DNA from: Zygnema cylindricum
Taxonomy: Eukaryota; Streptophyta; Zygnematophyceae; Zygnematales; Zygnemataceae
Reading direction: 5' to 3'
NCBI GenBank assembly: GCA_037447655.1
Contig: JBBHKE010000271.1
Span: forward strand, 374,001 to 434,000
DNA: 60,000 bases
The notes below the pieces were generated by a model. That model worked only from the letters and a program-made list of their open reading frames with translations. It was not told the origin of the DNA and made no database searches. This document shows positions 1 to 11,365 of the stretch, piece by piece. Position 1 is the stretch's first letter, and each line of letters starts with the position of its first letter. A program made the position numbers and the translations under genes.

Positions 1-123
1 ACCTTTCTATTAGCCTATTCATCTAGAACAACTTGTGTAGCCCCCAAAATTTCACCGTTATGTATTTGTACGGTGTAGTTTTTGTAAGCAAACAGTAATT
101 TACTATCACATATAAGTAAGGTC

Positions 124-1170
124 TGCAATTCTGTGTCCTCCATTGGACCACAGAATACAGGAAGCCTCTAGATAGTATTTAACTAACCCACTTTAAGCCA
201 CAACCACTGCTGTCCAAGAAGGCAAACTGACAATTTGACTGCACCCTTGTGTAGCCTGGACTCCCCTGAGTCCGTAGAAAAAAGAATCACTGAAAACGGC
301 CAACCAGGCGATAAGTTATAGGGTGGCAAAGATGCCAATTTATACAAACTCTCTGAGAGAGAGGACTATCTACCTAAATTTTCCTAAGTCCTAGTTTTTC
401 CTAATTCCCTCTCACAGCTCCTATCTACTGCCTGTACGAACCAATCACAAAACTGTATAGTACTAGAAAGTACTACTGCCGATGTACTTTCTGTACGGCC
501 TCTGTACGACAAGGCCATAAGTGGACGCGTGTATACTTTCCACTCATCCGTACGTTCCTCGGAATTCCCGCGACCGAATGATGTCTCCCCACGTGGCGCC
601 AGGTGATGCCACGTCACTAAATGCCAAAGTGACCACTCCGGGATTTCGGCGATGATGTGCGCCGTTGGATTATATGCGAAACGTAATCTTGGCCGGAATA
701 AATACTTGCGCGATATTTGTTCCGATGTAGAAATAAAATGCGTGGTATCCGTTTTGAATTAGCGTCGTACGACGTACTTTATAAAACTGTATATATGTAC
801 GCCGTAAACAGTTTTAGTTAAATGAACTTTATCCTTTCGAACTAAATATATATCTATCACATACCATAGCACTTAGCATTGGTCCTAGTCTATTAGGATA
901 AAGCTGACCGCTACCGGTCGATTTGACGAACCGCAGGTACCGGGATCAAATCTCTGGTCCGTCAAGTATATTTTTAGTAACCTACTAAAAATAGCTGTCT
1001 GTTGAACTAAGGCAGCCATGGATCAACCTCTCTCTCTTTCCTTCAGTGACTACAGCAAGTATGGGGGCTAGAGAGCGGAGGTTGAGGCAGGCTGTCCGTC
1101 CTTTTCTTTTTCCTTTTATAAAAACATATTTAAACCTAGAAAATACTCTAGAAATCTATAAATTTCAACA
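124..1170 (-). repeat. Solo LTR of the copia C family
   Basis: This stretch aligns along its whole length with the two LTRs of copia C (49641-50632 and 55003-55993). Shared landmarks include the start TGCAA.TCTG, the block CTCCCCTGAGTC, CTGTACGGCC, and the end ATTTCAACA. It begins TG and ends CA, and the 5-base target duplication AGGTC lies at 119-123 and 1171-1175. No internal copia sequence is attached, so it is the product of LTR-LTR recombination. It is clearly more diverged than the copia C pair, so it is an older insertion. In element orientation it reads on the minus strand. Confidence 0.9.
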
Positions 1171-1175
1171 AGGTC

Positions 1176-1975
1176 ACGGTTTAGTAAAGAGTGCTTCTAT
1201 ACAATATCTTTTATCCATATTATTTATTTTGTACAATCATTTTTTTCAACAATCGCTTTCACGTTTTTGTGTGGTCACATTTTTATAAGGCAATGATTTT
1301 GTACGACAACGGATTTACATGATAAGTTTTTTGTACGGTAAAGCTTTCTTAGTGAGATTTTTATACGGTTTCATATCTATATGGTAATGTTATATGCAGT
1401 GACGTTTTAGTACGAGCACGATTCCATACGATTGTGCTTCACTACGGCCAATTATAGATACGGTCACGTTACTTTACGACACGGTTCGGTACGATCGCCT
1501 TTTAGTAAAATCAGAAACATAACAACCCGAACATTTTTGTACTATCAAAGTCACATTTTATTGCGGTCAATTTTTTTTACATTTAAGTTTTTGTTCAATA
1601 ATGTTTCTAAACCTTCTCGCTTCTATAAGGTCAAGGTTTAGTACGATCACGTTTTTTACGGTCATGTTTTTACACTCATATTTTGAACGGTAACGATTTT
1701 GTTCGGTTGTATTATTTTAAGATAATGTTTTTATGCAATAACATTTGTGTAAAATATACGACTACATTTTTAACGGTTATCTTTCTTTACGGCGAAGTGT
1801 TCATACGGTAACGTTTTTGTACAGTCACGTTAGTCTACGGTCATAGCACTTTACGCAAATATTTATCATACAGTCGCGTTTAATATACTCGCGTTTGAGT
1901 ATGGTCGAGCTTCAATACATTTTTGTTTCTACACAATACGGTTTTCGTGTACTGATGTTTTTGTATAGTCAACAT
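1176..1975. repeat. Decayed short-period satellite
   Basis: Variants of a motif close to TACGGTCACGTTTTTG recur every 15-17 bases or small multiples of that: for example TACGGTAACGTTTTTG, TACGATCACGTTTTTT, TACAGTCACGTTAG and TACGGTCATGTTTTT. No two neighbouring copies are identical, so the array is old. The solo LTR upstream inserted into this array: its duplication AGGTC and the following ACGG belong to the same motif. No gene is visible here; the short ORFs are chance. Confidence 0.55.
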
Positions 1976-2778
<803 letters not shown>

Positions 2779-3059
2779 CTGCCTCCATTTTTAGTGAATG
2801 TAACAAATTTGGAAACTTAGATTGAATATATGTATGTACTCGTTGTGTGTTTGTTATGTTGAGTGTGATTATGTTTTCTCAAAAAATAGTTGTCTACATG
2901 GTATAGAATCTAACTTTTTTTATTTGTCATCGGGTTCCTCGAATCCTTATCATTCAATAAATATTGGGTCGTGAGAAAACCATTAAAATTAATAACACGA
3001 TTCGACTATTTTAAGTTGTCGTTCCTTAACCTAAAAATAAATTGAATAATTATATTTTT

Positions 3060-3480
3060 CTCTTACACTAATATAGTCATAGTCTACGCTTGTGTCCACT
3101 ACTCTAATTTGCGTCACTTTCAAATAATGTATAGTACAAAATGTGTTAATACGTACAAAAAAATGTTTTTTATTTCGTACGAACGTAAAAAAAAATGTCA
3201 AATAACAACGTTGTTTTATTTGTGATTGCACCAAGTTTGTAGGTTGGAGACGAAGGGTCATTTAAAAAACTCTATAAAAGTATGTCCGATATTTTAGGTC
3301 CATTCGGAATCAGTACAACATTTCGCAAACTAACAACACAATTAAGTGAGTGAGTCGACACGAGAAAACGCACTCAAATTTGGTTCACAGTAATAGAGAC
3401 AAAGGAAATCCACGCAAACCTGTTGTCACGTGTTCAAGCGTCGCCCACGTAAACAAATACTGCAATATTGGAATTTGTTA
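3060..3480. repeat. Diverged direct repeat, copy 1
   Basis: Shares an ordered series of blocks with 5028-5310: ACTCTAATTTG, a GTAC/TTTTTTT block, AA.TGTCAA.TAACAA, and CCTGTTGTCACGTGTTCAA. Identity is moderate, with many small gaps. No coding sequence is recognisable, and the function and class are unknown. Confidence 0.5.
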
Positions 3481-5027
3481 GTGTTTTTTATCAATGACTT
3501 CTGATTGGTCACCGATATCTGTTTATTTTTACCTATCTACAATCGATATTTATCCGTTTGTACTCCATTGTAACAAGATTTCCTAACCCTAAAAAGTCGC
3601 CATTACAATATTCCCTCTCAACCGTAATACCATCAATTGGAAAAACACACATTCACATTGAAAACTTCGACGTAGAGGATCGACTTCTATTTAGAATAGG
3701 CTTTGTGTCCACATAACATTAAGTTTGGTCTCTTGCCCTTTTGGCTCAGCATTTCATTTAAAGTTTTTTTCCACTGCTCGCCACTCGTAGGTAATTCCCA
3801 CTCCTAACTACTAAAACACTAATGGTTGGTTAGAGATTTCAATGCAAATATTACTCCACTTTGGGGTTATTTGCCAAAAGCCAACTTCAGTCACGAATAT
3901 CCACAAACCTTTCCAAGAGAAATGATGTCGTAATGTGATTTTTTGACGGTTAGGGAATCCTTTTACATCTATGCATACAATTTCGTATTTTATACTGAAA
4001 TTTCCTTATCCGACATTTTTATTTATTTAAAAGCATTCTCTCCCCCCGTTGTTTGAACCCCCCCTTCCCCCTTTTTAAAAGAGATGTGACGTTTATCGAT
4101 GGTTATTGGTTATCAATACCTATATATTGACATTTATCGACAATAATCACCAATAACGATATATCAATATTTATCACCCCACTTATTGAGAACAACAAAC
4201 GATGTATCAGTTATTGGAATTATCCCTGATATGAAATTCAACAACACACAAGACTAATATTTCTATTTAAATTTGCCTTGGTTCTATAAGCTAATGTTGA
4301 TTTTTATGGGCATATGGCCCTAATAAAGTTAAAAACGTTGTTTTTTTGTTTACACTAATAATTTGCTTACAACAACAACGAGTCACGACGTAGTTTACTC
4401 CCACATTCCCACTGTGTGGTCGCTATAATATATGTTCACATAGTTTACATTGAACATGTGAGAACGGACCATCGTCAATTCCCCTTATATATCAATATGG
4501 ATCAAATGTGAGCGAGCTTTCTAAAGTTGACGACACTCACTTTCTGGTTTCAAATGTAATGTTGCGTATCGAGGGCCCTATGTCGATATTCGACATGTAC
4601 ATGATTTTGGGTACTTAAGAGCATCAAAATGATAAATATCACAATATTTTGATGATATATTGTCTTTATAAGCCGACAAATATACACCACGATATATAGA
4701 AGCAAGTTGGGTTTAAAAAACAAATAAAAGGGGGGAGGAAGATGGACTTTCGTACGATTTACGGCACAATTATTCCATATTGAATATGTACGAACACCCA
4801 CCTCCCACCAAATACGCCGCGATGATTTTTGTTGGTCCTTGTTTGATATATTATGCCATTTAATTGTTTGATATTGGATACATCAAACATTGAATTTATC
4901 GCGATAGTTTTGTTCTCGGTGTAAAACTATACGTCGTGAATCTCTTATAGTGTTAATAACACTATATCCAAGCCCCTAAATGTTGACCCTTGAACTTGAA
5001 ATAGAGTTAATAATACGAACTTTTTTT

Positions 5028-5310
5028 TTACCTTAATATAGGTACAGTATAATTAGCGTCGTGTACTCTAATTTGTCCGGTTTTTTATTAGTGGTGTAAA
5101 AAATGTGCGAATCCGTACTAAAACTGCTCGTTTTTTTGTACAAACGTATAGAAAAAGTGTCAAGTAACAAGGCTGAGACCGTAAGTGAGTGGCGTTGACA
5201 CAGGAAAGTGCTCTCAGAATCGATTCATTTAAATAAAGACGGGCGAAATCACGCGAGCCTGTTGTCACGTGTTCAAACTTTAACTATGTGAACACATACT
5301 GGAGGGGTTA
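5028..5310. repeat. Diverged direct repeat, copy 2
   Basis: Second copy of the 3060-3480 repeat in the same orientation. The best preserved block is CCTGTTGTCACGTGTTCAA near 5260. It is shorter than copy 1. No terminal duplication could be assigned. Confidence 0.5.
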
Positions 5311-5682
5311 CACTATAGAAATATATACCCTAATTAGTGTTATATTTATAAATTAGAGTTGACGTTTTGTTGGCGCGAGGTCATGAAAACCGATATAGGG
5401 TTAATAACAGTGTTTTTTTCTTTACACAAATAATTTCTTAACACTAAAAGAGATTCACGGTGTAGTCAACTTACAGTTTTCTTGTATGTTTGTACGCAAT
5501 TTCCATCACTTTTCAATGACTAAACATTTGGTACATTACACTTTAATTGCAAACCACATGACTTTATTATGAAAATGGTAAACCATCGCAAATGGGAACC
5601 AAAAAATAATTTGGACGGCAAGGCCAAAAATAAAAAACCGAAGGCGGAGTAAATTGACAATGATTAAACCGTACAAATACTA

Positions 5683-5884
5683 CACAGCGCATCGCTATTG
5701 TCGTTAATGTTTTTTTCGTCACTTAAAACATGCTTTTTTTCGTACACAGTTTTCCGATATAGACCTCCAATTGGAAGGTGAGAATTTGCCTTTCAAGTTT
5801 CAACCTTAACCTAACAGATGTGTACGGACAAATTATGTTTTTAAGTGGCGAAAAAAACACGAAGACTAATAGAGATACCCTGTG
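5683..5884. mobile_element. TA-type MITE (CACNG family)
   Basis: A 202-base inverted-repeat element between TA (5681-5682) and TA (5885-5886). The left end reads CACAGCGCATCGCTATTG and the right end mirrors it as AATAGAGATACCCTGTG. The inner arms also pair (TTTTTTTCGTCACTTAAAA against TTTTAAGTGGCGAAAAAAA). TA duplication and small size point to a Tc1/mariner (Stowaway-like) non-autonomous element. The terminal motif matches the copies around the receptor kinase gene. Confidence 0.7.
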
Positions 5885-6004
5885 TAGCGCAAAGGAAATA
5901 ATAGTAATATAATATCGAATTTAGGTTCAAGGAACGCAATTTAGGGGTGCCGATATAGTGTTAACAACATTAACTAGCTAATAATATAGAGGATTCATAG
6001 AGTA

Positions 6005-6334
6005 CAGTATGGGTATCGAACAAGCCTCCATATAAGTGTGGCACCTTCGGCACCTCGTACGGACCTTTGGCACTTCTTGGGATCGGGTCTGTGTACAGTG
6101 TACAATTGGCAACTTTTTGGCCCCGCAGAGGTGCCGAAGGCGTCTAACGTCGCCCGTATTCTCCGCGCGACCGTATGTTTAGGGTTTATTTTATATTTTT
6201 TTGTTTTTTTTTTATTAAAAAAACCCTAAACACCAAACCCTATTTCACATACCCGATCCCAAGAGGTGCCGAAGGTCCGTACGAGGTGTCGAAGGTCCCA
6301 CACTTGTATGGAGGCTTGTTCGATACCCATCCTG
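6005..6334. mobile_element. Foldback MITE with 85-base arms
   Basis: The left arm from CAGTATGGGTATCGAACAAG to about 6090 is mirrored by the right arm from about 6250 to 6334 with only a few mismatches, leaving a spacer of about 160 bases. TA flanks it at 6003-6004 and 6335-6336, as expected for a Tc1/mariner-type insertion. The transcript of this element would form a long hairpin. It encodes no transposase. Confidence 0.75.
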
Positions 6335-6336
6335 TA

Positions 6337-6837
6337 CACCGCGAATCGTAATTAGAGTAAATTACTCTAATTCGGTCGCTCGAAATTTCGACTCTATCAC
6401 ATCAAACAGAGTAAATGATTCTAATTTTTTCATTATGCTATTTAAGGTAAGGTTTAATTAGCGTTTTCAATTCTAATATATGTTCGTTTTAAATAGTGTG
6501 GAATACGGACGACGTCCGACCGTGCAAAATTGTACTTTTATATGTAAAAAAGTACAAATAATGATTTAATACAGGCCATTATCATGTAACTGCGTTTTAA
6601 CAAACCGCGTAGTGCAAACGTCATAGTGACGATAAACTGTACCCTTTGTCAGATTCTGTATGAATACCTTATTTACAGTAGATGATATTAGCTTGCCAAA
6701 TTAGAGTACACCGCATAAATTAGAGTAAATTCCTTTTTGAAACAGTTCTATCACATAAATTAGAGTAATTTACTCTAATTATTTTTTTCTCTTTTTTTAC
6801 TCTAATTTTTTCATTACTCTAATTACGATGCGCGGTG
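6337..6837. mobile_element. TA-type MITE, directly abutting the previous one
   Basis: The ends CACCGCGAATCGTAATTAG and CTAATTACGATGCGCGGTG are inverted copies, flanked by TA at 6335-6336 and 6838-6839. The left TA is the same dinucleotide that ends the 6005-6334 element. A second left-type end (CACCGCATAAATTAGAG, from about 6707) lies inside, so a shorter element of about 130 bases may be nested in or fused to the larger one. The ATTAGAGTAA motif repeats several times internally. Confidence 0.65.
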
Positions 6838-6880
6838 TAGTGTGATACATTCTGGTGGGTTTATTGTTAAGTTCGTACTA

Positions 6881-7838
6881 AGGGTACGTCCCCATGTAAA
6901 CGATACTATGAAAAATTATTTTGGACTGTAGTGAAGTGTTCCGTACTACTTTGAAAAGCGTCCCTATGTGCGAAAATGAAATCGAAACTTTGAAATGTGA
7001 TGGTTGTAGACGTAGGTACAACTTTGTGACGGTTGACGACGACTACGAAATTGGTGACGCCAACAAAAACAGCGACAGTTGTAGACGTCTACATTTTTTC
7101 TAATTTTGTGACATGGCAGATGTTTAGGGTTTTGTAACATCATGACGTCAGGCTCTCTTGTGACAACGTCGACGTCACATATTCAAGGACTTTCGCCAAT
7201 GGATACCCAATTTCGTTTTCTCCACTTTTTTCGCTCTACTTGCCATAAAAATATACATGAAGGGTAGCCAAAATAATTATTTTTCAAATATCTTTAATTT
7301 CATACCAGTTTTGTCGTGCCTCATTCTAAAAAGTGTGAGATAAAAGTGATAGTATGAGAGGGAGAGGGGAGAGGCGACAACGACGCAAAATTCTACCGAG
7401 GACCCATGAATGAAAGTGGAGGTCCGCGACCCCTTCAGTTTTTTCCGTACATCCTCGTATTTTCCGTACATGCGCGTGACGGGCAGGGAGAAAAATAGCG
7501 AGTCGTCCTAAAATTTTCCCGCTCGTGTGTCGCGTGCGTGGGCCGTTTTGCATTCGTTGTTTCGGGCGGTACTTTCCCTAAAATCACCTCGCGAGGTGAT
7601 TTTCGATGAAGTTTTTTGACGGGCTGGAATCTCTTGCCCAAGGGTCGAAAAAAGGAAAACGCCAAAATCTGTTAAGACGACGACAAATATGAAGTACATT
7701 CAAAGTATAGACTTGACGTTTGCTGTACTTTTAACGAATTGATTTTTTTGTATGTCTAAAGTTTTTTTCGTACGAACCTGCGTTTTGTGCGAAAACGACA
7801 GATTAAAGTCGATACTTTAACACATGGGGACGTACCCT
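6881..7838. mobile_element. TIR element with TA duplication, 958 bases
   Basis: The ends AGGGTACGTCCCCATGT and ACATGGGGACGTACCCT are perfect inverted repeats of 17 bases, flanked by TA at 6879-6880 and 7839-7840. The interior has several short ORFs (longest about 76 codons) but nothing resembling a transposase, so I call it non-autonomous. It contains the 24-base palindrome at 7580-7603. The TIR does not match the CACNG family next to it. Confidence 0.75.
7580..7603. repeat. Perfect 24-base palindrome
   Basis: AAAATCACCTCG is followed at once by its reverse complement CGAGGTGATTTT with no spacer. It lies inside the 6881-7838 element. It could be a cruciform, a dimeric protein site or chance; nothing nearby decides this. 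Confidence 0.9.
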
Positions 7839-7840
7839 TA

Positions 7841-9556
7841 ATCATTGTGAGCTAAAGATGTTCTTTAAAAACTTGTCATTCTTGGTGGTCAAAGTATTTG
7901 ACACACGCGGCGATGCAACTATGCAACGATGTAGAGAAAGTTACACGCGGCGGCGCGCGAAACACACTTGAGTCCTTTGATAGATCCTCATGCTACTACC
8001 AGATCCAAGTGGGTACCTGGATTCGTGGGAAGTGGGAACCCCTACAGACAAAATGTTTCAGGCTAAACGACAAGATCATTTTATTCGATCCGAGGCCTTG
8101 AATAGTCCGCGGTTTTGATAATAAACTCTTCTCTTTCTTTTGAATATAACATTATTTGTAACTGCATGAAAAAGCCCCTGAATGGCTAGTGTTTCACCAA
8201 CAGCATATCTCTTGCTTTCCACTTGCCTCCATTGGACCGACCTTTTGACCGTGTCAGTTCCTAGCAACGGTGAAATAAATGCGTGAATTCTCCTGGCCGC
8301 CACAGCGCCTCTGGAGGAGAAGAACTTTGCGCCCCCTGTTGTACAACCGTACCCGTCCATCCGCCCCTCCAGTGTTCTGGCATACGCACTAAAACATAGA
8401 AGCATTTAATTCTGTACGATTGTCTGCTACGAAAGCCCGATCTTTCACCCGCCTGTACGTCGTAACCCTAATAAACTTTGAGTGGAAGAGTGGCCTTGCG
8501 AAAAAATCACCTGAAAGGCACTCGCGCACTCTAACTTTTCGCTTCTCACTCTCTTGCCTGCTCGTCTCGTTGCGACTCTTTTCTGCTTCTCTCCGCGCGT
8601 CTTCCCCTCCCCCCTGAAAGATAAGGCGACTTTTTGGCGCGTCCCCGTCTAAAGATACAGCTGGTACGGACAAAGGCATTTCTTTAACTCGATTGTGAAA
8701 GTCCAAGAAAGTCATTTTGACGTTTCAATATTATGTTTTTTTGCAACTTACATTCACAAAACATACATTTTCACATCCAAAATAATAAAGGAGGAGGCTA
8801 GAAATTATATAAGAGAATCACTGTAACGTTGCTCATTGTGAATCACCTTAACATGTTAATAACTGATTTATTCAAGATAGAGAGAAAAAAAAAAAAAACC
8901 TTTAATACTGAGGAAAAAGTTAACAGTTTGTAAATAGAAAAAAGTTAGTTTATCTAGAGAAGGAGATGCGGAGTCAGAAAGGGCGGTGTACCTATCAGCT
9001 GCCTGTGACATGTGTAGACATGGAAGCCACAAATATTATTTGGTCACTCTCAGTGGGAGTTTCTGTTAGATAATGCTAACTAGGGAGGCACAGAAGAGTC
9101 CATGAAGTTTTTCACTCCTCGTATCTGAGCCCCAGGACGATCTATTCCTTTCAAAGTAGGTTTATTTTGCCTTTTTCTTAGTTAGCAGGTGTCCTAAACT
9201 GTTTGTAATGTGGCGTACTCTTTTCCTCAAAGTTGATTTCATTGACTCGTGTCTTATTCAATTTTTTGCATGTGCATATTTACTTTTGCATCTGTATATT
9301 TAGTTTATATTTTGTCAGAGCCCAACTGCAGAGCCGCATTTGAGTTTGTGTATTCATCACTTTTTGTTCCCATGGCTTGCTTATGTGGACAAATAAGCAT
9401 GAAGGAAAGGTGTTTTTTTTCATTTGTTGGCAAAGGGTCTTTCAATATCTTCTAGATAGGAAGTCTTGTATCATTTTTTTGTGATCAATAGAGAAGCTAA
9501 TTTCCGCTTTTCGGCATCTACTTGAGGCCACATATGGGGCTGTAATCAAGCTCAGA
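7841..9556. other. Intergenic region without a supported gene
   Basis: Minus-strand ORFs of 109 and 108 codons (8076-8405, 8389-8715) overlap here, but they match no family I know and their composition looks non-coding. I see no clear TIR pair or LTR. A run of A near 8886-8899 and the AT-rich sequence after it carry no further signal. Confidence 0.45.
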
Positions 9557-9735
9557 CACTGCCTATTTTTATTAGTGTAAACGCGAAATAGAATGTATAA
9601 CACTAATTTAGTGTAGGGAGATGTGGCGGATTGTAGTCCAATCCCTTGAATACTATTGTTCACACTATTATATGCTTTTCGACCAAAAAGTTCGCGCCTG
9701 AGTTAGTGCCTTGAACTCTGATAGCGATGGCGGTG
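9557..9735. mobile_element. CACNG-type MITE upstream of the kinase gene
   Basis: The left end reads CACTGCCTATTTTTATTAG and the right end CTCTGATAGCGATGGCGGTG followed by TA. The left flank has GA where TA is expected. Length and interior resemble the intronic copies at 13222-13414 and 14993-15180. Confidence 0.55.
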
Positions 9736-10345
9736 TAGATTCTGAAACTGGGCCTTAGAGAGGAGGAGGCATGTGAGTAGGCATAGCGTTGGTAGTCACT
9801 GCCTTCAGCCCTGTCAGAAAACAACATTCCAGGCGATTATCCGCGCAACAAAGAATTCACAAAAAAAATTCTTTTCAGGTGTTTTGCCCCAAATGTCAAG
9901 AAAGAGTGTCTTGTTCGTAATGAGTTAGTAGTTGACAAGGCATGTCTGTATCAGAATGAAGCGTCCATTGTTTAACTAATTTATGTAGGAGGTGTGGACA
10001 TTCAAGGAGCTGGGAGAAGCACTAATCCAGACGATGGCAAAGTGTTTGCCGATGTTTGTCTTATGAAGTTTGGTAGAGCTGTGAACAATGTGGAGAGAGT
10101 GTGAAATAAAGTTTTTCAACCATAATTAGAAGGTGTTAAGCAGGACAGGAGTGAATCCAGTTTTTGTTATTTTTTATTTCATTTATTTTTTTTGTTTTTG
10201 TTTTTTTTCCTCGTGTTGCAGCTTTCGAGCCCAGTGAAGAGAACGTTGTTTCTTTAATATGCCAAATTTTGAACATTTAGAATCTTTCAACCTCCAACCT
10301 TTCTATTTTTTTGAATAGGACCTACAAGATAGCCTTGAGAAGGCA

Positions 10346-10811
10346 ATGGTAGAGTTCTCTTTTTTTCGTGAATCTCTCAACACTTGTTGTGTCTGTCCTT
10401 GTGAACAAGCGGTAACTAGGGAGGGAGATGAGGTGCCTTTCACATGCAAGGGCAATGTTGACAGCTCGATAACTTTTCGAGGTTCACGATGGCCAGAAAG
10501 AGTACCTTACTCAGCAAAGTGTCAAACGCCCAAGCCCCATATTTTAACATTTTCTCAACACTTCCAATTCTCTCGTTGGCTCATTTATCTAATTTTAGCT
10601 GCCTTATTTATAGCCACGCCAATTGAAGCTCGGGGAAATCCTTCTAGAGATCTTCAAAGTCTTCGTCACCTAGCAGGTCGTCGACTTCATTCATATGTGT
10701 CTGCCCACCATACCAAATATAGTCCATCTCACTTAAGTTTGAAGGACCTTCCGCCATTGAGGCCCCGTACTCTCCTTTCCCTTTCGACAACTGTCCAGAA
10801 ACAACTTCAAA
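10346..10811 (+). CDS. Possible 5' exon of the receptor kinase (signal-anchor like)
   Basis: An open frame from an ATG at 10346 reaches a consensus donor (A|GTGAGT) after 10811. About 75 codons in, it has a hydrophobic stretch WLIYLILAALFIAT followed by a small-residue region (PIEARG), which could act as a signal peptide or anchor. No Met lies close before it, so the true start may be another exon. Its phase (1) does not fit the acceptor I prefer at 11366 (phase 0), so at least one boundary is wrong or this is not part of the gene. The position directly upstream of the LRR exons is the only other support. Confidence 0.3.
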
Positions 10812-11365
10812 GTGAGTCCAGTGTAGTATTTTTTATCACCGGAAATCTGTGTAGGCATGTTGTTTTCTTCTTTATATATACATCTACAATTTACCACCAC
10901 CAACAAGAGTGTTATTTTGGCACGTGAAGCTGGACTGGATTTTTGTGTCCCAAATAAGGCAGATGCATTGGTTAGGAACTCTCCGATCAGTTGGCTTGTG
11001 AAACTCTTTTGTTTGTGTCCTCTAGTTTCGTTTATATGTTTACCTGGAATACCATGTATGTTTGTTATCTATGAGCATTGTTCTTTTGTGGTCTCATTTC
11101 CATTCCAAATTCTGTTTCCCATATCCCTGAACCCTGGCAACTGCATCATATGTTGCCTGAGTTTTCCTCTTATTTCGAATGTGCTTGTTCCAATTTGGAA
11201 TTAGCGAGCTTCAGTCATCATGTTTATGAAGGCAGTTTGTGTGGCAGTTTCTGTTTCTGCGACAGTTATGTCTGTTGCCTTATTGGTGGTGAATATAATA
11301 TGTCAACGCTCGTCCTGTTTGTTCTTCATTCTCCTTTCATACATAGTCTGATATGCATTGGGAAG

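Larger units (their letters stand above)
2779..5682. other. Intergenic region of decayed repeats
   Basis: No host gene is supported. The region holds diverged repeat copies: 3060-3480 resembles 5028-5310, 4320-4410 resembles 5395-5475, and 4930-4985 resembles the start of that last block in inverse orientation (GATATAG.GTTA.TAACA). The pieces look like remains of inverted-repeat elements, but I could not fix their ends or duplications. Confidence 0.45.

Noticed and set aside
8076-8715. Two overlapping minus-strand ORFs of about 108 codons
   Set aside because: No family resemblance, no splice or start support, and composition like surrounding intergenic DNA.
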